A DNA stretch of 24,168 nucleotides, from NCBI GenBank assembly GCA_905215655.1, contig CAJMQT010000014.1, forward strand, positions 1-24,168, written 5' to 3'. Position numbers and translations under genes: made by a program. This DNA comes from an uncultured bacterium (GTDB lineage: Bacteria > Bacteroidota > Bacteroidia > Bacteroidales > Bacteroidaceae). Positions 15,053 to 21,264 of the stretch are shown piece by piece. Numbering within the stretch: position 1 is the stretch's first letter; each line of letters begins with the position of its first letter. A model generated the notes under the pieces. The model was given only the letters and a program-made list of their open reading frames with translations. It had not been told where the DNA came from and made no database searches.

Positions 15053-15060
15053 TATTTTTG
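15053..15060 (+). promoter_or_regulatory. Putative -7 element of nnr, very close to the start codon
   Basis: TATTTTTG then CA is a full TAnnTTTG match that ends only five bases before the nnr ATG at 15066. If transcription starts at the usual distance from this box, the mRNA begins at or within a few bases of the start codon. The -33 region is weak (ATTG at 15033-15036, with only 16 bp to the box). Confidence 0.5.
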
Positions 15061-15065
15061 CACTG

Positions 15066-16586
15066 ATGAAGATTTTTACCGGCGCTCAGATACGTGAGCT
15101 TGACAAATATACGATAGAAAATGAGCCCATTAAGTCGATTGACTTGATGGAAAGGGCTGCCCGGGCTGTTACACGTGCCATTACAGAGATGTGGGACAGC
15201 GAGCAACCGGTGGTTGTTTTTGCCGGTCCCGGCAATAACGGAGGCGACGCTTTGGCGGTGGCAAGAATGCTGTCGGAACTTCAATATCAAGTTGATGTTT
15301 ATCTTTTTAATATAACAGGCAAGCTGTCAGATGATTGCGCTGTCAATAAACAACGACTTTCCACATGCCGCTCGATAAAGAGTTTTACCGAGGTTATAGA
15401 TGAATTTGATCCTCCTACGCTTGAAGCCGACATGCTTGTTGTAGACGGATTGTTCGGCTCTGGCTTGAACAAACCGCTTACCGGAGGCTTTGCCTCGCTG
15501 GTGAAATATGTCAATCAGTCTCCTTCAACGGTTGTTAGTATAGATCTTCCCTCGGGACTTATGACCGAGGATAACACTTATAATGTAAGAGCCAACATCA
15601 TACAGGCCGACGTCACGCTGACGTTGCAACAGAAAAAACTCTCCTTCCTGTTTCCCGAAAGCCGTCGATTTATTGGCAAACTGAAAGTTCTTGACATCCG
15701 GTTAAGTCAGGAAGGTATGTCCAAAACCCTTTCTCAATACAGCATTCTCGATGCAGACATGTTGCGTCCGCATCTTCTTTATCGTGACGAATTCGCACAT
15801 AAGGGCAACATGGGCAACGCTCTTATTGTTGCCGGCAGTTACGGAATGGCGGGTGCCGCCGTGCTTTCCGCCAAAGCATGTCTTAGGAGCGGTGTCGGCA
15901 AAGTTTATGTCAGAACCCCCAGAAAGAATTGTTCGATATTACAAATGACGGTCCCTGAGGCTGTGATGTGCCTTGATAAAGACGAGACATGCTTTACCGA
16001 AGCCGTTGACGTCACTGACTATGACGCTCTCGGAATAGGTCCGGGACTCGGTCAGAATGAGACCACCGCCATTGCCTTTATCACACAAATAAGACGTATG
16101 CAAGTGCCGGTGGTTGTCGATGCCGACGGCATTAATATCCTTGCAAGTCACCGGGCATGGCTGCAACAGTTGCCGAAAGAAATTATAATGACGCCTCATC
16201 CCAAAGAGTTTGAACGCTTGGCAGGCAACCATTTCAGCGACAGTTACGAACGTTTGAGCAACGCCCGCGACATGGCGGAGCGCCTTCAAGCATACATACT
16301 CCTGAAAGGTCACAACTCGGCTTTGTGCCTCCCGGACGGTAATATCGTGTTCAATTCCACGGGAAACGCGGGCATGGCTACCGCCGGAAGCGGCGATGTG
16401 CTGACAGGAATAATAACCGGCTTGCTCGCCCGGGGTTACAAACACGCCGATGCTTGTATGCTCGGAATGTATGTTCACGGGCTTGCCGGTGACCTCGCAG
16501 CCGCCGAAACGGGAATGGAAAGCCTCGTAGCGAGCGACATAATAAGGTTTTTGCCGGCGGCGTTTAAGTCTTTATACGGTGAATAA
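15066..16586 (+). CDS. nnr: Bifunctional NAD(P)H-hydrate repair enzyme (epimerase and dehydratase)
   Basis: 506 aa, the fused bacterial form. The N-terminal YjeF_N domain (about 1-215) epimerises NAD(P)HX; it carries AGPGNNGGDALAVARML from residue 53 and VVDGLFGSGLNKPL near 125. The C-terminal ribokinase-like domain (about 225-506) is the ADP- or ATP-dependent dehydratase, with KGNMGNALIVAGSYGMAGA near 245, GIGPGLG near 323, MTPHPKEFERL near 377 and NAGMATAGSGDVLTG near 436-450, the last holding the catalytic Asp. Together they restore hydrated NADH/NADPH. The start MKIFTGAQIRELD matches the family, so the ATG at 15066 is firm although it nearly touches the -7 box. Divergent from hpt; downstream 115 bp hold nothing clear. 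Confidence 0.96.
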   Translation: MKIFTGAQIRELDKYTIENEPIKSIDLMERAARAVTRAITEMWDSEQPVVVFAGPGNNGGDALAVARMLSELQYQVDVYLFNITGKLSDDCAVNKQRLSTCRSIKSFTEVIDEFDPPTLEADMLVVDGLFGSGLNKPLTGGFASLVKYVNQSPSTVVSIDLPSGLMTEDNTYNVRANIIQADVTLTLQQKKLSFLFPESRRFIGKLKVLDIRLSQEGMSKTLSQYSILDADMLRPHLLYRDEFAHKGNMGNALIVAGSYGMAGAAVLSAKACLRSGVGKVYVRTPRKNCSILQMTVPEAVMCLDKDETCFTEAVDVTDYDALGIGPGLGQNETTAIAFITQIRRMQVPVVVDADGINILASHRAWLQQLPKEIIMTPHPKEFERLAGNHFSDSYERLSNARDMAERLQAYILLKGHNSALCLPDGNIVFNSTGNAGMATAGSGDVLTGIITGLLARGYKHADACMLGMYVHGLAGDLAAAETGMESLVASDIIRFLPAAFKSLYGE

Positions 16587-16701
16587 CGGCGCATGAAGTT
16601 ATGGCGAAAAATACTTTCCACGGAGCGAGTGGAGCGTTATCTACAATCGAAAACCTACTTCTTTTATTTTAAAAACAATCTCAAAATAAAACATTTTAAA
16701 C

Positions 16702-17763
16702 ATGAAAAAACTTATATTCTTTTCTATTCTGCTTGTTGCAGGCATGCAATCCTTGCACGCACAGAAAGGAAAGAACGTAACGGAGGGCACCGGATACTAT
16801 CTTCCTCGTACCGAACTGGATTTTGCCGTAAGGATTGAGAAAACCTCATACACCCCCGGCGAATTCTCGATGTACGCCGAAAAATACATGAAGATGAAAG
16901 ATGTGCCGCAGCAGCCTGTTGTCACTTATCGCATAATAGGGCTTAATCTCAGCTCTTTCGGAGAGCGTGACACGTCAAAATATTATATCGCCCCGACAGA
17001 CGGAAAGCACAACATTCAGTCAATGGAGGTCGATGAGAACGGAGTGCTGCTTGCCGTTAATGCGAAAGGACGAAGCGTGAAACAGCCCGAGAGCTTTACT
17101 CCTGCCGAGAAGCCGAAGGCTCTCAATCCGCGTGATTACATGAACGAAGATATCCTTTCGGCGGGAAGCACGGCAAAGATGGCTGAACTTTGCGCCTTGG
17201 AGATATATGATATACGTGAAAGCAAGAGTCTCCTCAGTAAGGGACAGGCGGAGTTTATGCCCAAAGACGGCGCCCAGCTGCGTATCATGCTGGACAATCT
17301 TGCTACTCAGGAGAAAGGACTTATGCAACTCTTCGCCGGCGTGACTGTCAAAGACACCACCGAGACCGTGATACGTTTCATTCCGGAAAAGGCAGAGACG
17401 CGCCGCCTCTTGTTCCGTTTTTCCAAATGGATGGGCATGACGGATGCCGACGACCTTGGCGGCAATCCTTATTATATCAGCATAGAAGACAAGCATATTA
17501 CGCCCTCGATACAAGACAATGTGCTCAGCGTCAAGCCCGCAAAGGATAACGGCGGAATATATGTCAACCTGCCGGGCAAGATAAAACTGACTCTGCATCG
17601 CGGCGAAGAGCAGTGGGCGGCATACGAACTTTATGCCGCGCAGTTCGGTCGTGTGGAACAGCTGAACGACGAGATGTTCGGCAAGAAATGGTTTACGGGC
17701 ATTGTCCTCAATCCTGTTACCGGAAATATGGAAAGTTACAGCACGGAGCCGGTGAAGAAATGA
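16702..17763 (+). CDS. DUF4831 family exported protein
   Basis: 353 aa. A clear signal peptide (MKKLIFFSILLVAGMQSLHA, cut before QKG) has no lipobox Cys, so the protein is periplasmic or associated with the outer membrane. The start of the mature part, GYYLPRTELDFAVRIEKTSY followed by TPGEFSMYAEKYM, and the ITPSIQDNVLSVKP and GIYVNLPGKIKLTL blocks resemble Bacteroidota proteins grouped as DUF4831 (PF16115). Function is unknown. A predominantly beta structure is suggested by alternating polar and hydrophobic residues. The start is unambiguous. The gene ends just before a GAAAAG-type simple repeat and a terminator hairpin, so it is probably transcribed on its own or after nnr. Confidence 0.75.
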   Translation: MKKLIFFSILLVAGMQSLHAQKGKNVTEGTGYYLPRTELDFAVRIEKTSYTPGEFSMYAEKYMKMKDVPQQPVVTYRIIGLNLSSFGERDTSKYYIAPTDGKHNIQSMEVDENGVLLAVNAKGRSVKQPESFTPAEKPKALNPRDYMNEDILSAGSTAKMAELCALEIYDIRESKSLLSKGQAEFMPKDGAQLRIMLDNLATQEKGLMQLFAGVTVKDTTETVIRFIPEKAETRRLLFRFSKWMGMTDADDLGGNPYYISIEDKHITPSIQDNVLSVKPAKDNGGIYVNLPGKIKLTLHRGEEQWAAYELYAAQFGRVEQLNDEMFGKKWFTGIVLNPVTGNMESYSTEPVKK

Positions 17764-17768
17764 AAATA

Positions 17769-17831
17769 TTGAAAAGTTGAAAAGTTGAAAGATTGAAATA
17801 TAGAAATATAGAAAAGTGAAAAGGTGAAAAG
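17769..17831 (+). repeat. Degenerate GAAAAG-type simple repeat
   Basis: A run of TTGAAAAG, TTGAAAG, ATAGAAAT and GTGAAAAG words repeats about every 8 bp directly after the DUF4831 stop codon. The last words form the left arm of the terminator at 17812-17871. Such tracts could vary in length by slippage. Confidence 0.7.
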
Positions 17832-17871
17832 AGTCTGACCTTGGTCGATGTTCCTGCACCTTTTCACTTTT
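17812..17871 (+). terminator. Terminator-like hairpin after the DUF4831 gene
   Basis: AAAAGTGAAAAGGTG (17812-17826) is a perfect 15-bp reverse complement of 17857-17871, which continues into further T residues (TTTTTATG). The loop is 30 nt and holds a small GAC-CTTG-GTC fold. The U-rich end suits intrinsic termination on the plus strand; the long loop lowers certainty. Confidence 0.6.
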
Positions 17872-17975
17872 TATGTATCTAAAAATCAGTAAATAAAATT
17901 TAAAAAGCAGACTTTTGATGCAAGGAATGTGTCGCCTTGATGTTTTACTGATGAACAAACATGGAATATAAAGTT

Positions 17976-18719
17976 ATGAAAACAAAGAATTTTTTTGCAG
18001 TGGCACTGTTTGCCTTAGTGTCTGTCTTCACGATGTTTTCCTGTGACGACAACGACGATGTTGTTTGGTATTACCCCTCTTCGCCCAATGCACTGGTGAC
18101 GGTGAAGCCTGTTACTGACGGCACTTTCTATCTTCAACTGGACGACAGTACGACGCTCTACCCCGTAAACGTTAAGAAGTCGCCCTATGGTGACAAGGAA
18201 GTAAGGGCTTTGGTCAGATATTCCGAGGTGGACAATGTTAACGTCGATTACACCAAGTCGGTCTCAATCCATTGGATTGACAGCATCCTTACCAAGGATG
18301 CGGTGCCGTATCTCGGCGAAGAAAACATCGAACAGTACGGCGAAGACCCCATCGAGATAGTGAAAGACTGGGTCAACATTGCAGAAGACGGTTATCTCAC
18401 GCTGCGTTTCCGCACACGTTGGGGCAGAACGGACAAGGCGCATTGGCTGAACCTTGTTGTAGGAAAGAACCCTGACGACCCGTATGAAGTGACATTCCGC
18501 CACAACGCTTACGGCGATCTTGACGGCGAGTGGGGTGATGCTCTTGTAGCTTTCAGACTGAAAGACCTGCCCGATACAAACGGCGAAACGGTAAAACTGA
18601 CTCTGAAATACCTTTCTTTCAGCGGCGAAAAGACCATACAGTTCGACTATTGCACACGTAAATCTTCGGGCAGTTCTACGGTTACTGACATTCCGAGGTA
18701 TCTGTCCCGTGTGAAATAA
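17976..18719 (+). CDS. NigD-like lipoprotein
   Basis: 247 aa from the ATG at 17976 (MKTKNFFAVALFALVSVF); the ATG at 17961 adds five residues before the signal peptide. The lipobox ends MFSC, with Cys23 lipidated and followed by DDNDD, an acidic patch like the surface-export signal known in Bacteroidota. The mature part has the NigD N-terminal region (SPNALVTVKPVTDGTFYLQL, TLYPVNVKKSPYGDKEVRAL) and C-terminal region (EDGYLTLRFRTRWG, NPDDPYEVTFRHNAYGD, FDYCTRK). NigD was named from the nigrescin locus of Prevotella nigrescens, but most homologues, including this one, have no bacteriocin genes beside them and no proven function. Followed by the ECF sigma gene after 127 bp. Confidence 0.88.
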   Translation: MKTKNFFAVALFALVSVFTMFSCDDNDDVVWYYPSSPNALVTVKPVTDGTFYLQLDDSTTLYPVNVKKSPYGDKEVRALVRYSEVDNVNVDYTKSVSIHWIDSILTKDAVPYLGEENIEQYGEDPIEIVKDWVNIAEDGYLTLRFRTRWGRTDKAHWLNLVVGKNPDDPYEVTFRHNAYGDLDGEWGDALVAFRLKDLPDTNGETVKLTLKYLSFSGEKTIQFDYCTRKSSGSSTVTDIPRYLSRVK

Positions 18720-18767
18720 TACGACCCTTAATTTAAGGTAAAACTCGGTAAATGTATCAGGAGTTGA

Positions 18768-18814
18768 AGGAGTCAATGGAGTAAAAGAAATCTTCTTTAA
18801 CTCCCTTGGCTCCT
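18768..18814 (+). repeat. GGAGT-rich imperfect hairpin before the sigma gene
   Basis: 22-bp arms (18768-18789 and 18793-18814) pair with one G-U and two mismatches around a 3-nt loop. The words AGGAGT and GAAGGAGT recall the larger inverted repeat at 2035-2137. It has no T-run and lies 32 bp before the sigma factor ATG, so it could be a repeat element or a leader structure. Just after the NigD-like gene, CCTTAATTTAAGG (18726-18738) is a small palindrome. Confidence 0.6.
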
Positions 18815-18846
18815 AAAATCTTGTTTCCGAACGTTCAAAACAACCG

Positions 18847-19410
18847 ATGACAGGCGGCGAAGGATATAACGAAAAAGAACTTCTTGGGCTTATACACAGC
18901 GGCGATCGTGCCGCGTTGAGGCTTCTTTATGACAGCTATTCGGGAATTATGGCTGCCGTATGTGCCCGTTATATCGTTTCGGAAGACGACCGTAAGGACG
19001 TGCTCCAAGAGTGTTTTATAAAAATATTCAAGTCTGTCGCACACTTTGAATACCGCGCCGAAGGCTCTTTAAGGTCATGGCTTGTGCGCATAACGGTGAA
19101 CGAATCGCTGCGCTTCTTGAAAAACAATGCCGCCAACGACCTTCTTGTGAGAGATGCCGAACTGCCCGATGTTGTTGAAGAACCCGAGGTCGACGGCATT
19201 TCCGACGACCTCATTAACGAATTTATCCTATCGATGCCGCCCGGTTACCGTGCGGTTTTCAACCTTTATGTATTCGAGCGGAAGAGCCATAAGGAAATAG
19301 CAGCCCTGCTCGGCATTGGCGAAAGCACGTCGGCGTCTCAGTTTTCGAGGGCGAAGGCGTATCTCGCCAAGCGCATAAACGACTATAAATCAGCTCATAA
19401 AAACGATTGA
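18847..19410 (+). CDS. ECF-type RNA polymerase sigma factor
   Basis: 187 aa with the two-domain layout of extracytoplasmic-function sigma factors. Region 2 (about 18-88) includes LYDSYSGIMAAVCARYI, DDRKDVLQECFIKIF for core binding and SLRSWLVRITVNESLRFLK for the -10 region. Region 4 (about 125-178) is a helix-turn-helix: MPPGYRAVFNLYVFERKSHKEIAALLGIGESTSASQ-like in order, then RAKAYLAKRI. There are no region 1 or 3 domains. It redirects RNA polymerase to a small regulon, which cannot be read from this window. The stop is 4 bp before the next ATG (19415), so sigma and its neighbour are cotranscribed and probably translationally coupled. That is the classic position of the controlling anti-sigma factor. 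Confidence 0.93.
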   Translation: MTGGEGYNEKELLGLIHSGDRAALRLLYDSYSGIMAAVCARYIVSEDDRKDVLQECFIKIFKSVAHFEYRAEGSLRSWLVRITVNESLRFLKNNAANDLLVRDAELPDVVEEPEVDGISDDLINEFILSMPPGYRAVFNLYVFERKSHKEIAALLGIGESTSASQFSRAKAYLAKRINDYKSAHKND

Positions 19411-19414
19411 TATC

Positions 19415-20731
19415 ATGGAAGAACAATGGATGGAAAGTCTTAGACGCAGGTTTGCCGACCGACAGACGTCGGTGCCTGACAACCTTTGGGACGACATCTC
19501 CGCCGCTATGGGCGAGCAGAGATTGCCGTCGGCAAAGCCGTCCGTGCCGAAGAAGAAGGCTCGACGTATATCCTTGTGGTGGAGTAGGGCGGCGGCTGTT
19601 GCCGCCTGTGCCGCCGTGGTAGTCGGAATATGGTATTTCCGTGATGCGGAAACGGCTTATAAAACCGGTGTTGCCGACCGGACTGCCATGTCTCAATCGC
19701 AACTGCCGGAGTCGCAGGACGAGAGCGTCGTGGCGATGGATAAAACTGCGGAAGAAGACGGTAACGGCTTGCATGACAGCATGATAAGAGCTTTGAAGAC
19801 AGTTGCTGCGAACGTCGCTCCCGGCATTATGGAGGAAGTTACGGAACAAACTGTTGAAAACGGTCAGGCTGATAAGGTTGCCGAAACAGCAGGAACGTCA
19901 GTCCCGACAGAACGTATAGCCGATAAGAACGATAAAAATAAGTCGCAGGACATTTACGAACGAAAGAACAAACTCCCGAAGGCTGACAATACGCTGTTTG
20001 CATACGCACCTGAAAAAAGACGCGAACGCGGCGTTTCTCTTGGCTTCTACGGTGCGGCGCCCTCGTCAATCGGCAGTGGCTCGGGCGGCGGTTTTCCTAC
20101 CGTCAGGTCGTCTTATGTCCAAGCAGACGCCGGCATCGGAGATAAGAACATTCATACTCCGATGCGTTCGCATGCCTTGACCTACGGCACGGATGAACAT
20201 TATGCCGTCAAGTCAAAACACCATCAGCCCGTAAGGTTCGGTGCATCCGTACGATTGCCCCTCAACGACCGGTGGGGCTTGGAGACGGGACTGAACTATT
20301 CGTACCTTTCGTCCGACTTTACCTTTGGCGACGAGCGTGGCGGTTACGACGTGCGTCAGCGCCTTCATTATGTCGGTGTTCCGCTTAACGTCAGTTGCAA
20401 TCTTTGGCGCGTCGGCCGTTTTGCTGTTTATGCGTCGGCAGGCGGTGCGGTTGATTTCTGTGTCTCGGGACGTTCTGAAACAGATACTCACGCGGCTGGA
20501 ACGACATCGCCCGCGTCGTCCGAGCGTATGCGTGAGACGCGCCCGCAACTGTCGGTCAGCGCAACGGCGGGCGTCGAATATAAGTTTACCGATGCGCTCG
20601 GCGTGTATGTAGAGCCGGGAGTGGCATATTATTTCGACAACGGCAGCGACGTGACGACCGTTTACAAGGATAAGCCGCTCAATCTTAATATCAACTTGGG
20701 ACTGAGAATCGAACTTGATAAAAAGCGTTAA
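19415..20731 (+). CDS. Anti-sigma-like transmembrane protein with beta-barrel-like C-terminus
   Basis: 438 aa. Residues 1-50 are cytoplasmic with VPDNLWDDISAAM (20-32), a short motif often seen at the start of Bacteroidota anti-sigma-like proteins. KKKARR then precedes one membrane helix (about 56-75), giving an N-in topology. Residues about 80-200 are a polar, charged linker rich in Glu/Asp/Lys. From about 205 the sequence alternates in amphipathic strands (FGASVRLPLNDRWGLETGLN, LHYVGVPLNVSCNL, FAVYASAGGAVDF, LSVSATAGVEY, LGVYVEPGVAYYF, LNINLGLRIEL), as in small OmpA/PorT-like outer-membrane barrels. Similar genes are often annotated simply as outer-membrane beta-barrel protein. The position 4 bp after the sigma gene supports control of that sigma factor. 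The domain calls are visual, with no family search done. Confidence 0.75.
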   Translation: MEEQWMESLRRRFADRQTSVPDNLWDDISAAMGEQRLPSAKPSVPKKKARRISLWWSRAAAVAACAAVVVGIWYFRDAETAYKTGVADRTAMSQSQLPESQDESVVAMDKTAEEDGNGLHDSMIRALKTVAANVAPGIMEEVTEQTVENGQADKVAETAGTSVPTERIADKNDKNKSQDIYERKNKLPKADNTLFAYAPEKRRERGVSLGFYGAAPSSIGSGSGGGFPTVRSSYVQADAGIGDKNIHTPMRSHALTYGTDEHYAVKSKHHQPVRFGASVRLPLNDRWGLETGLNYSYLSSDFTFGDERGGYDVRQRLHYVGVPLNVSCNLWRVGRFAVYASAGGAVDFCVSGRSETDTHAAGTTSPASSERMRETRPQLSVSATAGVEYKFTDALGVYVEPGVAYYFDNGSDVTTVYKDKPLNLNINLGLRIELDKKR

Positions 20732-20765
20732 AATGCGGTGCTTTGTTTTAACATTTAAATCCCTT

Positions 20766-20816
20766 TTTTGCCGTTTTTCGCATGTCTGATATAATTTGAC
20801 ACGAAAAACGGCAAAA
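20766..20816 (+). terminator. Hairpin terminator after the sigma/anti-sigma operon
   Basis: TTTTGCCGTTTTTCG (20766-20780) and its exact complement (20802-20816) form a 15-bp stem with a 21-nt loop, followed by TTTTATAGTTTT. It lies 35 bp after the stop codon at 20731 and fits intrinsic termination on the plus strand. Confidence 0.7.
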
Positions 20817-20893
20817 TTTTATAGTTTTATTAAATGCCTGATAATCTGACGGTTACCTTTTTGTGAGCTATCTTCGGTGTTTTTCGGTTTTCT

Positions 20894-20981
20894 AAAAGGT
20901 AACCTTTTACAATGCAAAAGGCGGTCTTTTACAACGTGAAAGGTATGCTTTTGCAGCGCCAAATGCCTCCTTTTGCGTCGT
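20894..20981. repeat. Second array of four 22-bp AAAAG-n-CTTTT units
   Basis: Units start at 20894, 20916, 20938 and 20960, exactly 22 bp apart. The first three begin AAAAGG or GAAAGG and all carry CTTTT about 11 bp in, mostly followed by RCAnYG. Units diverge from each other more than in the array at 4425-4512, and there is no long perfect hairpin. The preceding CGGTGTTTTTCGGTTTTCT resembles the sequence in the same place before array one, so the two loci appear homologous beyond the units. Confidence 0.8.
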
Positions 20982-21155
20982 CGTTTTCATGCTTTTTGAA
21001 GGCGAAATGCACGAATGTGTAATCTTTTTGGTTACATTCGGTGCTCTGATTTATACTAAACCGACATCCGGAAAGATGTTTCCTGACTTTAAAGACGCTG
21101 TTTTTGAAGAAATGAAATGTTAATTCCCAAACTGCAAGTTGTTAATAAATATAAT

Positions 21156-21163
21156 ATTTTTGA
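21156..21163 (+). promoter_or_regulatory. Possible -7 element of the pectate lyase gene
   Basis: TATTTTTG is a full TAnnTTTG match about 100 bp before the ATG at 21265; ACTG 20 bp upstream is a poor -33. The leader would be long and AT-rich. A later start site cannot be excluded. Confidence 0.3.
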
Positions 21164-21264
21164 TTTTATGTTGCATTGTTGGTTACAATTCACGGTTTTT
21201 ATTATCAATATAAATAGGTGTTAGTTTAACTATCCTTTTTTTTATAAAGAAAATATTACAGATC

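Larger units (their letters stand above)
20732..21264. other. 533-bp gene-free region
   Basis: From left to right it holds a terminator-like hairpin (20766-20816), the second 22-bp repeat array (20894-20981) with a CGG-T-rich lead-in like that before the first array, and an AT-rich stretch (about 21110-21264) that should carry the pectate lyase promoter. No reading frame with coding character and no RNA gene was recognised. Confidence 0.65.

Noticed and set aside
17020..17958. 312-aa minus-strand frame opposite the DUF4831 gene
   Set aside because: Its N-terminus comes from the simple repeat and terminator region, with no domain recognised; the plus-strand gene has a signal peptide and family blocks.
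17976..18719. Bacteriocin (nigrescin) locus suggested by the NigD-like gene
   Set aside because: No NigA/B/C-like partner, immunity or transport genes adjoin it; NigD-like proteins are widespread lipoproteins without proven bacteriocin function.
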